Shown in pieces: positions 31,255 through 46,000 of a stretch of 60,000 nucleotides of DNA. Within the stretch, counting starts at the first letter, position 1. Every line of letters starts with the position of its first letter. The notes under the pieces are model-generated. The model did not search any database and was not told the origin of the DNA. It saw only the letters and a program-made list of their open reading frames with translations. Origin of the DNA: Liolophura sinensis (Eukaryota; Mollusca; Polyplacophora; Chitonida; Chitonidae); NCBI RefSeq assembly GCF_032854445.1, contig NC_088303.1:10983501-11043500 (forward strand), given 5' to 3'. A program made the translations under genes and the position numbers.

Positions 31255-34200
31255 ACAAGGAAATAGAACTCTGAAGAACAACATCTATCACGCTGTGAAT
31301 ACTCTGGGGTACTCTGGGAAAATGACAGAGTTCAGGTGTCAGAGATATGTGCGTCCCCCTTTAATGAGCTCTGGAGAGCGGAAGTTCCAACTCCACACCA
31401 AATCTGACGGAAAACGTTAAGAAAACTGCATATTGAACGGCCAGAGAGTAGTCACGCTGTGAGCTCGCCTAATGAACAGCGAAAATTACACGATTTGACA
31501 GCTGGGTGAATTGATTGTATATTCCTAAACGTAGAATGCTTTTTGGACAGGTGAAATAAATAGGTGGAATTAGAAGATATATGGATTTGGTGACACGTGG
31601 AATCGTAATGAAGTCCTTCAGAATGTCATTAACCACGCAAGATAAAAAGTCAAGTAGAAAGAAAAGGATTTTATGTGTCTAAGATTTCTGCCAACCAAAA
31701 CGTATCTCAAAGAGATTCGTTGATTATCATGTCAGTAGTTTCAGGCCAAGTGGGCATGCGTGCATTATATATCGTGGTAAATTGAGGTAGAGCTTTTTAT
31801 ATCGTGGTAAATAAAAGTATCGCGTTTCTAGTCGCTTTTCTTTAAGGCGTTTCTTAGATATGTCTGCGATGGCTTTAATCGTATGTGGTCCTCTCCACTT
31901 GATAGTTTTGGGTACACTAGTACCAATAAATTCGTAAATAAATAATCCATGACTATACTGCCTGGCCACAAGATATTTCACGATATACTAATCCCTTCTT
32001 GGAACCAGATACAGAGTGTATCAAAATCTACTAGTATTAGCTGTTGTAAGGATATTCCAAGCAGAAATTTTTTCTTCAAATAGATAAAAATCCTTTCAAC
32101 AGAAAACTTCTTGCTAAATTATATGTGTACGTGTGACTCACCGTGTCAAAATATACCAAGAAAAAGGTAAAATTCCTTGACATTTCATTTGGCTCGTGTC
32201 GTGTTCTGCAGCTTGTGGGTAATGAATGCTAATCCCCAATCTTCACAGGAAATATACTCAATAATCCCAATAAGACTCGGCGTAAGTCTTTGTCAGTAAG
32301 CGTGGGTGACTGGTTAATGGGGGAAGACGGGGTGACATCGCCAGAAAACATCGCGTGCCAAACGTGAAAATGAAATCTGGTAAATAATAACACAAAAACA
32401 AAACAATTGACGCCTTAATTTTGTGCTTTAATGAAAAATATTTGATTATTCCAACATATCTCTTTTTGGTGAAGAAATGTGCTTTTGTAAAAGTGTCTCT
32501 CTGTCAGGTGTCTGCGAACTCTTATGTGTCTTCTTCTTAATCTGGATTTAAAATATTATAAATGTTATTTAAAAAACATATTTTTAACAATCTTTCGATC
32601 AAATCATAGCTACAGCTTAAAGTTGAATGGCAAAATTGCCCTTAACTCATACAATGTGACAAAAAGAATGTAAGTACAATCTGTTAAGGATAGAAGTAAT
32701 ATTGGAGACACACTAGATATGTGAGATACGCTATAGGTATATGTGGCTTGTGTGTTTGCAGACAAGCTGTGATTCCTTCAGATTATCTCAGATATACTCC
32801 CAACTAATCCTTTGTGTGAAATGAGTCACTTATTTCTTAGTTTGAGTATTCTTCCCTAATGCAATGAATGTATGATTATTGATGCATGCTGAAGTCATTT
32901 GTATAGCACACTGAGAAAGAATTCGGTACTAAAGGGAAAAGTTGACAGAATTATCCTGGGAGAACTCCGTGTGTAACCTGTAACAAAGCTTCAGACACGG
33001 CTGGACTTGGCTGTCAAATAAACGCTTTAGTAATTGTGTTTAGACTCGGCTTTTCAATTCATACGTTATTGGTCTGTATTCATATTAGAACGTTCTTGTT
33101 TTTAAGTAGAAATATAGGCGTCGATACAAATTTTACTCTGCCAGCCGTTAACCAAAATTGATGTTCCTAGTCATACCAATTTTCAACACAACGTTTAACT
33201 CAAACCACACAGGAACTGATAAAGTATATAAAATTAGAAATTAAGAAGGATCCATACAATGGGCCATGTTTTAGGTATATAGAACTCTCATAAGTGTTTC
33301 GCTTCGTGGGACTTTTCCCCTTCAATTCGATCGAATTAGACGTCAGGGACTCACAGATGCAGATTCCTTATAGTCGTGTGTGCCGTATTTTATAAGACAC
33401 GATTTGCATTTCTTGGGGAATTTTCAGTTAGGTAACAATGTTATGTCCATGACCATTTTTCAGTTTTGACAGGAGGTATACAAGCTAATCGAGTATGCCC
33501 ATTTCTTCACTCACGTAACATGATGGCCACGTAGGACAAAATGTATCTGAATGTTGGAAACCCGAAATTACAAAAATGGCTAAAAATGTAGGTGCTCTAT
33601 AGGAAAGGGATTGAGCTATACGGGTGGAAGACGAGGGTGGAAGTTCACTAAAAATCTGACTAAAACGTTAAGAAAACGTTATATTGGACGGCTAGATAGT
33701 AGCCACGCTGTGAGTTGGCTTAATCACACCTTTTGATAGCTGGGTGACCTGACTATATTCCAGAACGTAGGATGCTTTTACGACAGGTGAAATAAATAGG
33801 TGGGATTAGAAGACGATATGGATTTGGTGATGGAGTCATTCGAAATGACATTAACAATAGAAGACAGACAGTCATGTGGAAACAAATTAGTTTTATACGC
33901 TTTAGTTAGAAAAGAAAAGTTATTTAAAGAAGATCCAAAAGCATGCGCACCACATATTTCTCGGCCACTAGTCGAGCATGCCACATGCAGCTACAGCGAA
34001 TACCAAGGCATATCAATGCTTTCTTGGAACCACATTCAGCCTGTATTGAAATGTATTTGTAGTTGCTGATGTATGAATATTACATACAGCTTCAAAATAT
34101 TTTTGTGAAATATTTTAATACTTGTCAGATATAAGTACATGCTCCTTTAGGTTTTACTTGCCGTCTCAAACTTTACCACCAAAACAAATTAGGTCTCTTT

Positions 34201-36070
34201 GACGTTTCACTGCTGTGTTCTGCAATTTGTGAGTAATGAACGGTTGTTCCTAACGTTCACAGGAAATATACTCTACAATCCTTCATACTCAACTCATACT
34301 ACGCGTGGCTGCCCGTGGGTATGAGGTGGGGCTTGTGGGGGGGGGGGGGGGGGGGGAGTAGTATCATCAGACTCCAGACGTGCCGAAGCTAAATAGCCAT
34401 GAAATCTCAATAATTTGGCTCCCTCTAATCTTATGCTGGTAGCGTTTCCTCATAAAATTCTGGCTCTTTCGACAACCAGACAACGCATTTGCATAATGAA
34501 AAATATTATTTAATTCTGACAGGTTATATTCTTTAATCCGCCCGGGTACCTCAAGATAATTTACATTACATATAGAACTTTTCTTGACACTAATGTACAT
34601 GAAATGTCCTTGTATCATCGCTCAGAACAATGGAAGATTTTACACAACCGAGAAATGTTTCAACCTTTATCAGACCCCTTGACGGCATAGTTTAATGTAT
34701 GATCATCATAACAAATCAGGCAAAATGTTTACAGATTCTGAGCCACAAGCCTCATGCCTTTTCACGGACATGGATGTAACAATAAGTAAGTATCTCAAAA
34801 GTTAACGGTGAGTTTTACTAATATGGCAATTTGAATGTGGTTCCAAGTTTATTTACACAGTGTTTTCAATATTCAAACATTTCAATTTCATTTTGTTGGG
34901 ATTTTTTCACCAAGTTACATTTTTTGCCATGATACGAGACAGATAAGGATGTTGTTTATGGTTCGAGAAGTCCAGGTTTTCATAGGTAGAAACTTGAGTA
35001 TACAACGTGGTAATAACAGAAATTTTGGGAGACAAGAGTGGGTAAGTAAAATAACTGGAGAAGTTTACTTAGAGACTGCCAAGATGTCGTTTTTGAGGTT
35101 TTTGAACACGACTCAAAACGGAAGAGGCGCACCATTTCCCAGACGACACAGCAAGCACGCGGAGAGGGGATTTGTCCAGCTCACTTTTCTCACAGTAACT
35201 CACAGCTCATGTCACTTCCAGGTAACAAAACACGAACTCTGCTGATTTATGGGATTCAACAGAACGATTTGACAATGTGCACTTTGACTTTACCAGCTGC
35301 AGTAACATTTTTTGTATGGCACGTATATCTGTTCAATACCAGTCAAACCTTAACAATACCGTTGCAGGAAAATGGGATACCCGTATAAACAAACAATTCT
35401 ATTAATCTTACTGGCCAGCAAGTTTAGAAGTCAGAAAATATATTACAGGACTTTACATCACTGTATGTTTTGGCGATTCGCAGGATGCATACACGTACAT
35501 GAACTTCTACCCTTTAATCCAGAGCTATCCTCTTACTAAAATAGGAAATACAGTAATATCTGATGACTAGCTTCCGAACCATGGGCACATAAGTAGAATG
35601 GCATTCATGAATCTAATATACAGGGCTTGACGTCTAAAGTGCCATATATGGATCTTAACACCTTTGTTATGAGCAACAGACAGTAGCTGCCGTGCGATGT
35701 CACCTAATGAAGAGTGAAGGATTAGCATGTTAGGACGTTGCGTGCACGGAGATAATCCAAAATACGGTATCATACAAGAGCAAAATGCTTTCTCAACATT
35801 CATGAAATGTGAGACAGGGTGGATTTAGGCACTGTAATTTTCCAACGTAAAAGAAGAGTCCAATCATTCAATAAATCAATGAAACTTTAAAGGAAGAGAA
35901 AAAAGTAGATTTTGTGATTCAATTGCTATTGAAATGCGCACACATAGTAATATATTTCTGAAGACAAGATCGAGGAAACAGAAAGCAAAAAAAATGAGAA
36001 AAAGAAAGTAGTCTTATTAGAAACAGACCACTGAGGAACAACATCTTTCCCGTTGTGAGCATTTTGGGTA
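31255..36070. repeat. Array, left divergent segment
   Basis: Contains A (31.37), a B-type block (32.05-33.63), A (33.64), C (33.86-34.20), D (34.33-34.62), a diverged E (34.84-35.27) and a region to 36.0 kb. Many substitutions and indels relative to the central units suggest older copies. The D copy has a run of 20 G (34337-34356). Confidence 0.75.
34337..34356 (+). repeat. Poly(G) tract of 20
   Basis: Unbroken G20 inside a G-rich D block (GGTGGGGCTTGTG just before it). The corresponding place at 58.27-58.30 kb is GGGCTTGAGGGTGGGAGG, so the run is a local expansion. Confidence 0.95.
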
Positions 36071-39000
36071 CCCTAGCAACAGAACAGAGTTCATTTATCA
36101 GAGATATGTGCGTCTCACTTTAATGAACACTGAAGGACGGAAGTTCCAACTTCACGCCAAATCTGACGGAAGACTTTTAGAAAACTCCATACTGAACGCC
36201 CAAACAGAAGCCACGCTGTGAGCTGCCCTCATAGACAAAGTGAAAATCGCACAATCTGACAGCTGGGTTAACAGATGGTAATTTCTGAATGTAGTATACT
36301 TTTAGGACAGGTGAAATGAATAGGGGGCATTTGAAGACGTTATGGATTTGGTGACACGCGGGATCTTAACGTAGTCCTTTAAAATATCGTTACCTATGGA
36401 AGGTAAAAAAGCAAGTGGAAAGAAAGCAGTCGTTTTATTCTAAGGTTTTTGCAGATTGACACGTATTTGAAAGGGAAAGCAATCTCTTTTTTGCATATTA
36501 GTATATGTAGATTTACACCAGTTAGCCATGCGTACATGGTAACTCTTGGTTAATAAAGTTCAGTGTTCAGATATAAATTTGTGATGGTTTGAAATGTAAG
36601 CTGTGTTCTCAGTCCAAAACGTAACCATTGTTGTTAACGTTAGATACTCTTGGGTACACTAATACCAATAGATGAGCAAATAATAACCCATGACTATTGC
36701 TTTTGGAAGGTATTTTTGGACATATTAATCCCTTTTTGGAACCAGATACGGAATGTATGAAAATTTACGAGTATTAGCCGTGGTGCGGATATTTCAAGCA
36801 GTTAAACATAGTTTATCTTGTATACAAATAAATATATTTTAATTCTCTATTGTCAGAAAAGTCCATGCTTCAAAATAAACCAAGAAAAGGATAACATTTC
36901 TTGACATTTGTTGAGAGCACTTGAACTGTGTAACACACTGGAGCATGGAAGTTCAAACTCACCATCAAGCCCAACGAAAAAACGTTAAGAAAACAGCAGT
37001 CTGGAGGGCCAGACAGTAGCCACGCTGTGAGCAGGCCTAATGAACAGAGAAAATCACACGATTTGACAGCTGGGTGAATTGATTGTGTATCCCTGAACGC
37101 AGGATGCTTTTAGGACAGGTGAAATAAATAGGTGGGATTAGAAGACGATATGGATTTGGTGACACGCGGAGCCATGATGAAGTCCTTCAAAATGTCATTA
37201 ACTACCAGAGATAAAAAGTCAAGTTTAAAGAAAAATTGACACTTTAACACGTTTCTGTAATACGTTTAGTGATACTTTGAATTGTGTTCGTTCTTCTTAA
37301 CCCAAAACCTGAGTAGTGTGATTACATACATATAAATAAACATACATATAAATAAATGATCACTAACTACTGACTGGCAACAAGGTATTTTAGGATATAT
37401 CAATTCCTTTTGGGAACCAGACCCAGAATATATCAAAATCTGCTTGCAGTGTCTGTTATGTGGATGTTCTAAGCATGTAAACAGAGTGTAACTTCTCATA
37501 CAAAATGAGAAATATACTTTAATTATTCTTGTCAAATAATTTCATGCTCTATTACACGTACATGTGCCTCGCTGTGTCAAACTCTACAGGCAAAAAATTT
37601 AACATTCCTTGACATATCATTTGACTCGTGTTGTTGTGTTCTGTGGCTTGTGGGTCATGAATGCTAATCCCTAACCTTAACAGGAAATATACTCAATAAA
37701 CCCAATATGACTCGGCGTAAGTCTTTGTCAGTAAGCGTGGATGCCTGGTTAATGGGGTGAGATGAGGTGACATTGCGAAATATCATCGCGTCCCGAAGGT
37801 GAAAATGAAATCTGGTGAATAATACTACCAAAATAAAAAAAATTGGCTGCTTACTATTGTGCCTTAATCAAAATTATTTAATTATTTCAACATATCTCTT
37901 TTTGGTGAACAAATGTGCGTTTGTAAAAGAGTCTCTCTGTCAGGTGTATTACTTCTGCAAACTCTTATCTGTGTTCATCTTCATCTGTATTTATAACATT
38001 ATTAATGTTGTCCAAAAATACATATTTTCAACAATCTTTCGATCAAACCATAGCTATAGCTTAAGGCTGAATGGCAAATTTGCCCTCAACTCATACAATG
38101 TGACAAAAAGAATGTAAGTACAATCTGCTAAGAATAGAAGTAATATTGGGGACACACTAGATACGTGAGATACGCTACAGGTAAATGGCATTTGGTAGGC
38201 ACATTGCCGAGGCTTGTGTGTTTGTAGACAAGATGTGGTTCCCTCAGACCATCTGAGATATACTCCCAACTAATCGTTTGTATGAAATGAGTCACTTATT
38301 TCTTAGTTTGAGTATTCTTCCCTAATGCAATGAATGTATGATTATTGATGCAGGCTGAAGTCATGTATAGTACACTGAGAAAGAATTCGGTCTTAACCGA
38401 ACAGTTGACAGGATTATACTGGGAGAACTCCGTGTGTAACCTACAGTAAAACTTCAGACACGGCTTGACTCTGCTGTCCAATAAACGCTTTTCTAATTGT
38501 GTGCAGATTCGGCTTTTCCATTCATACGTTATTGGTTTGTTTTAATATTAGAACGTTATTGATTTTAAGTAGAAATATAGGCGTCGATACAAATTTTACA
38601 GTGAGAAGGAATTCGGTATTAACGGAAATTTCACCAGATTATACTGAGAGAATTCCGTGTGTAACCTATAGTAAGACTTCAGACATGGCTGGACTTGGCT
38701 GTCATATAAACGCTTCAGTAATTGTGTGCAGATTCGCCTTTTCCATCCATGCATTATTGGTCTGTATTCATATTAGAACGTTCTTGTTTTTAAGTAAAAA
38801 TCTAGGTGTCGATACAAGTTTTCACTCTGCCAGCGGTAAACCAAAATTGACGTTCCTGGTCATACCAATTTTCAACACAACGTTTAACTCAAACCACACA
38901 GGAACTGATAAGGTATATAAATTAAGAAATTAAGAAGGATTCATACAATGGGCCATGTTTTAGGTATATAGAACTCTCATAAGTGTGTCGCCTTCTGAAA

Positions 39001-42000
39001 CTTGTTTGTGTAATGAGAAATAATCCCTACTCTCGGCGGATTATCCCCTTTAATTCGATTGGATTAGACGTCAGACACTCACAGGTGCAGTTTCCTTTAA
39101 GTGGTGGGTTCCTCATTTTATAAGACATGATAATTTGCATTTCTTGGGGAATTTTCAGTGAGGCTAATAATGTTATGTCCACAGTGTTATAGACCAGCCT
39201 GTAGTACGAAAAAGTTAATTCAGTTTTGTTAGGACATGATGTAACATGACGGCCATGTAGGACAAAATGTATTTAACCCGAAATTACAAAAAAATGACTA
39301 ATAAATGTAGGTGCTCTTAAGAGAATGGATGGAATTCTCCGGGTATGTATCTAGGACGGTGCGAGCACTCTACATGAGGTACTCTGGGAAAATGATGGAG
39401 TCTAATTATCAGATGAGGGTGGAAGTTCACCAAGAAGTCTGAAAATACCATATTGGACGGCTAGATTGTAGCCACGCTGTGAGTCGGCCTAATGAACAGT
39501 GTGAATCGCATCGTCGGACAGCTGGGTGAACTGATTGTATATTCCTGAACGTGGTATGTTTTTAGGACATGTGAGATAAATAGGTGGGATTAGAAGACGA
39601 TGTGGATTTGGTGACACGCGGAATCTTAATGAAGTCCTTCAAAATGTCATAAGCAACAGAGGACTGACGGTCACGTGAAAAGAACATGGTTTTATGAGTT
39701 TTGGTTACACACCTGAGAATTGGTGAAAGACACTACTCGAATTGTTACCAGACTCTTTGACGGCATAGACTTCAAAGTGTAATTCTTTTCATAATAAAAT
39801 CAGGTAAAAGTTAAAAGATTTTTGTGCCAGAAGCCTCAAGCATTTGCAAGGACATGGGTTTTAGTAATAATCGCTTCATCCAGATATCTCATAATCAAAC
39901 CGGATATTGTTCATGATTCAACAAGTCCATATTTTAAGAAGTAAATATCTTGATTACACACCCCAATAATGACAAAACTTGTGCGAGACAAGAGAGGGTA
40001 AATGAATACATGTAGGTGGGGAAGTTTACTTAGAGACTATCAGGAAATCATGGTTGAAGTTTTTGCATACGACACAAACCGGGGGAGCCGTACCACTTCC
40101 CAGACGACACAGCAGGCACGCGGAGATGGGATTCATCGAGACCGCTTTTCTCACAGTAACTTACAGCTCATGTCACTTCCAGGTCACAATAAAAAATCAG
40201 TGGGGATACCACGCAAGCTTGCTGATTTGTACTGATTTATGGGATTCAACAGAAGCATTTGCCAACTGTACACTTAATGTGAGCTTTAGTATATTTAAAA
40301 TATAGATACAGCACGCATTTCTCTTCAAATCCCTAATAAAACGTTCAGAGGAGAAATAGGACATGTTTTCAAAAATTCGAACGAAGCATTAACCTCATTA
40401 AGCAGCAAGTTTAGAATTCAGAAAACGTGATACCGTACTTATTATACGTTATCGCAACCAGATGATTCTCCAAGAAACGGAAAAGACAAAAATGACTAAA
40501 TTTTAAGAAGCCCTGAGTTCAGAAATAGACCTGTAAGGAACAGCATCTGTCCCGCTGTGAACAATGTGGGTTAAGCTGGAGAAGAGAAAGAATTCACGTG
40601 TCAGAGAATGAACACTGGAGAGCGGAAGTTCCATCTCTCTACCAAATCTGACGGAAAACTTTGAGAAAACTTCATATTGGAGCGCCAGACAGTAGCCACG
40701 CTTGTAGTGTCTGTTGTGTGGATGTTGTAAGCAGACAATCAAAGTTTAACTTCTCATAAAAAAAGAGAAATATACTTGAATTCTTGTTTTCAGATAATTT
40801 CATGCTGTATTTCATGTACATGTGACTCGCTGTGTCAAACTATTCGGGCAAAAAATTTAACATTCCTTGACATTTTCATTCGGCTAGTGTTGTTGTAAGC
40901 GTGGATGCCTGGTTATTGGGGGAAGACGGGGTGACATCGCCAGAAAACATCGCGTGCCGAAGGTGGAAATGAAATCTGGTAAATAATATTACAAAGATAA
41001 AAAAAAATTGACGCCTTAACTTTGTGCCTTAATCAAAATTATTTAATTATCTCAACTCTTTTATTTTTGGTAAACAAGTGTACGTTCATGAAAGCGTCTC
41101 TCTGTAAGGTGTATTACTTGCGAACTCTTATCTGTCTTCATCTTCATCTGGATTTATAACATTATTAATGTTATCAAAAACAACAACAACATAGTTTCAA
41201 CAGTCTTTTGATCAAACCGTGGATACAACTTAAAGCTGAATGGCAAATTTGTCCTTACCTCATGCAATATGACGAAAAGAATGTATGTACAATCAATAGA
41301 AATAATATTGGAGACACACTAGATATGTGAGATGCGCTACAGGTATATGGCATTTGGTAGGCACACCACAGTGGCTGGTGTGTTTGTAGCAAAGCTGTGA
41401 TTCCCTCAGATAATCTCAGATGTACTCTCAACTAATCCTTTGTGTGAAATGAGTCACTTATTTCTTAGTTTGAGTATTCTTCCCTAATGCAATGAATGTA
41501 TGATTATTGACGCAGGCTGAAGTCATTTGTATAGTACACTGAGAAAGAATTCAGTATTGACGGAAAAGTTGACAGGAACATACTGGGAGAACTCCGTGTG
41601 TAAAACTTCAGACACGGCTGGACTTGGGTGTCAAATAAACGCTTTATTTGGGGAGGGGGAGGGGGGTATCGAGTATTCATATTAGCATCTCCAAACGTGT
41701 TGAAGCTAAACAGCCACGAAATCTCAATAATTTGGCTCCCTATAATCTTATACCAGTAGCGTTTCCTCATAAAATTCTGGCTCTTTGTCTGCAGATTGGG
41801 TTTTTTCGATTCATTTTTTTTTTTTGGTCTGTATTCATATTAGAACGTTCTTGTTTTTAAATGGAAAGCTAGGCACCGGTACAAATTTTTTTACTCTACC
41901 AGCCGTTAACCAAAATTGACGTTCCTAGTCATACCAATTTTCAACACAACGTTTAACACAAACCACACAGGATTTGATACAGTAAATAAATTAAGAAATT

Positions 42001-43097
42001 AAGAAGGATTCATGCAATGAGCCATGTTCTAGGTGTATAGAATTTTCATAAGTGTGTCGCTTCGTGGGACTTGTTTGTGTAATGAAAAATAATCCCTAAT
42101 CCCGACGGATTATCCTCTTTAATTCGATCGGATTAGACGTCAGTCACTCACAGGTGCAGTTTCCTTTAAGTCGTGTGTTCCTCATTTTATAAGACATGAA
42201 AATTTTCTTTTCGTGGGAAATTTTCGGTGAGGCTAACAATGTTATGTCCACGACACAATGTAATAGACCAGCCTGTAAAACCAAAAAAACATATTTCAAT
42301 TTTGACATGAGGTATACAAGCTAATCGAGTATGCCCATTTCTCGACATCATGTAACATGATGGCAACGTAGGACAAAATGTATCGGAATGTTGAGAAACT
42401 CGAAATTACTAAAATAAATGACTAATAAATGAAGATGCTCTTTAGAAAAGGGATTGAATTCCCCGGATATTTATCTACATGAGGTACCCTGGGAAAATGA
42501 TCGAGTCTAATTATCAGAGGAGGGTGGAAGTTCACCAAAAAGCCCGACTAAAACGTTAAGAAAACAACATATTGTCGGACAGCTGGGTGAACTTATTGTA
42601 TATTCCTGAACGTAGGATGCTTTTAGGACAGGTGAAATAAATAGGTGGGATTAGAAGACGATATGGATTTGGTGACACGGGGAATCTTAATGAAGTCCTT
42701 TAGAATGTCATTAGCAATAGAAGCCTGACGGTCACGTGGAAAGACCATGGTTTTATGCGTTTTGGTTGGAAAAGAAAAGTTATTTAAAAGAAGGTCCAAA
42801 CACACGTGCACTATATGTCTCATGGACACTAATGTCGAGCGTTCCACATGGAGTTTAGCTTATCTTAATAGCTGTAATTATATGAAAACTATAAGTCTCG
42901 AGATGAGGCAAGATAAGCGCACAAGACGTTGCTAATGATTCAAGAAGTCCAGGTTTTAACAGGTAAATAACTTGAGTACAGACCCTGACAATAACAAAAT
43001 TTGTGCGAGACAAGAGGGGGTAAGTCAGCACATGTAGGTAGGGAAGTTTACTTAGAGACTTTATCACGAAATTGTGGTTGAAGTTTTTGCAAGCGAC
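36071..43097. repeat. Array, higher-order unit 1 (about 7.03 kb)
   Basis: Order: A (36.12), a spacer with CAATCTCTTTTTTGCATATT, A (36.95), B (37.45-39.41), A (39.42), E (40.0-40.3), truncated A (40.6), B (40.7-42.5, with a D fragment inside at 41.64-41.79), A (42.52), C (42.74) and truncated E ending at 43097. Position-matched sequences recur about 7.03-7.17 kb to the right with only scattered single-base changes. Confidence 0.9.
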
Positions 43098-46000
43098 ACC
43101 CTAGCAACAGAACAGAGTTCATTTATAAGAGATATGTGGGTCTCACTTTAATGAACACTGACGGACGGAAGTTCCAACTTCACGCCAAATCTGACGGAAG
43201 ACTTTTAGAAAACTCCATACTGAACGCCCAAACAGAAGCCACGCTGTGAGCTGCCCTCATAGACAAAGTGAAAATCGCACAATCTGACAGCTGGGTTAAC
43301 AGATGGTAATTTCTGAATGTAGTATACTTTTAGGACAGGTGAAATGAATAGGGGGCATTTGAAGACGTTATGGATTTGGTGACACGCGGGATCTTAACGT
43401 AGTCCTTTAAAATATCGTTACCTATGGAAGGTAAAAAAGCAAGTGGAAAGAAAGCAGTCGTTTTATTCTAAGGTTTTTGCAGATTGACACGTATTTGAAA
43501 GGGAAAGCAATCTCTTTTTTTGCATATTAGTATATGTAGATTTACACCAGTTAGCCATGCGTACATGGTAACTCTTGGTTAATAAAGTTCAGTGTTCAGA
43601 TATAAATTTGTGATGGTTTGAAATGTAAGCTGTGTTTTCAGTCCAATATGTAACCATTGTTGTTAACGTTAGATACTCTTGGGTACGCTAATACCAATAA
43701 ATGAGTAAATAATAGTCAATGACTATTGCTTTTGGAAGGTATTTTTGGACATATTAATCCCTTTTTGGAACCAGATACGGAATGTATGAAAATTTACGAG
43801 TATTAGCCGTGGTGTGGATATTTCAAGCAGTTAAACATAGTTTATCTTGTATACAAATAAATATATTTTAATTCTCTATTGTCAGAAAAGTCCATGCTTC
43901 AAAATAAACCAAGAAAAGGATAACATTTCTTGACATTTGTTGAGAGCACATGACATGTGTAAAACACTGGAGCATGGAAGTTCAAACTCACCATCAAGTC
44001 TGACGAAAAACATTAAGAAAACAGCAGTCTGGAGGGCCAGACAGTAGCCACGCTGTCAGTAGGCCTAATGAAAATCACACGATTTGACAGCTGGGTGGAT
44101 TGATTGTGTATCCCTGAACGCAGGATGCTTTTAGGACAGGTGAAATAAATAGGTGGGATTAGAAGACGATATGGATTTGGTGACACGCGGAGCCATGATG
44201 AAGTCCTTCAAAATGTCATTAACTACCAGAGATAAAAAGTCAAGTTTAAAGAAAAATTGACACTTTAATACGTGTCTGTAATACGTTTAGTGATACTTTG
44301 AATTGTGTTCGTTCTTCTTAGCCCAAAACCTGAATAGTGTGATTAAGTTTGATAGCTTCAGGTACACTAATACCAACATACATATATATAAATAAATGAT
44401 CACTAACTACTGACTGGCAACAAGGTATTTTAGGATATATCAATTCCTTTTGGGAACCAGACCCAGAATATATCAAAATCTGCTTGCAGTGTCTGTTATG
44501 TGGATGTTCTAAGCATCTAATCAAAGTTTAACTTCTCATACAAAATGAGAAATATACTTTAATCCTTTTTGTCGGATAATTTCATGCTCTATTACATGTA
44601 CAAGTGACTTGCTGTGTCAAAATCTACAGGCAAAAAATTTAACATTCCTTGACATCATTTGACTCGTGTTGTTGTGTTCTGTGGCTTGTGGGTCATGAAT
44701 GCTAATCCCTAACCTTAACAGGAAATATACTCAATAAACCCAATATGACTCGGCGTAAGTCTTTGTCAGTAAGCGTGGATGCCTGGTTAATGGGGTGAGA
44801 TGGGGTGACATTGCGAAATATCATCGCGTCCCGAAGGTGAAAATGAAATCTGGTGAATAATATTACCAAAATAAAAAAAATTGGCTGTTTACTATTGTGC
44901 CTTAATCAAAATTATTTAATTATTTCAACATATCTCTTTTTGGTGAACAAATGTGCGTTTGTAAAAGAGTCTCTCTGTCAGGTGTATTACTTCTGCAAAC
45001 TCTTATCTGTGTTCATCTTCATCTGTATTTATAACATTATTAATGTCCAAAAATACATATTTTCAACAATCTTTCGATCAAACCATAGCTATAGCTTAAG
45101 GCTGAATGGCAAATTTGCCATCAACTCATACAATGTGACAAAAAGAATGTAAGTACAATCTGCTAAGAATAGAAGTAATATTGGGGATACACTAGATACG
45201 TGAGATACGCTACAGGTATATGGCATTTGGTAGGCACACCGCCGAGGCTTGTGTGTTTGCAGACAAGATGTGGTTCCCTCAGACCATCTGAGATATACTC
45301 CCAACTAATCGTTTGTGTGAAATGAGTCACTTATTTCTTAGTTTGAGTATTCTTCCCTAATGCAATGAATGTATGATTATTGATGCAGGCTGAAGTCATG
45401 TATAGCACACTGAGAAAGAATTCGGCCTTAACCGAACAGTTGACAGGATTATACTGGGAGAACTCCGTGTGTAACCTACAGTAAAACTTCAGACACGGCT
45501 TGACTCTGCTGTCCAATAAACGCTTTTCTAATTGTGTGCAGATTCGGCTTTTCCATTCATACGTTATTGGTTTGTTTTAATATTAGAACGTTCTTGATTT
45601 TAAGTAGAAATATAGGCGTCGATACAAATTTTACAGTGAGAAGGAATTCGGTATTAACGGAAATTTCACCAGATTATACTGAGAGAATTCCGTGTGTAAC
45701 CTATAGTAAGACTTCAGACATGGCTGGACTTGGCTGTCATATAAACGCTTCAGTAATTGTGTGCAGATTCGCCTTTTCCATCCATGCATTATTGGTCTGT
45801 ATTCATATTAGAACGTTCTTGTTTTTAAGTAAAAATCTAGGTGTCGATACAAGTTTTCACTCTGCCAGCGGTAAACCAAAATTGACGTTTCTGGTCATAC
45901 CAATTTTCAACACAACGTTTAACTCAAACCACACAGGAACTGATAAGGTATATAAATTAAGAAATTATGAAGGATTCATACAATGGGCCGTGTTTTAGGT

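Noticed and set aside
31121-31420. Plus-strand frame across the array boundary
   Set aside because: Half spacer, half array block A; A copies elsewhere are not open in that frame.
38499-38933. 144-residue frame with an internal duplication (SIHTLLVC / SIHALLVC), repeated at 45534
   Set aside because: The duplication is of DNA (about 228 bp) and other B copies have stops or frameshifts in the same place.
42623-42847. Recurring minus-strand frame with SISSSNPTYLFHLS seen near 33.8, 42.6 and 49.8 kb
   Set aside because: Recurs because the DNA block recurs; start, end and reading differ between copies, and no splice or domain support was found.
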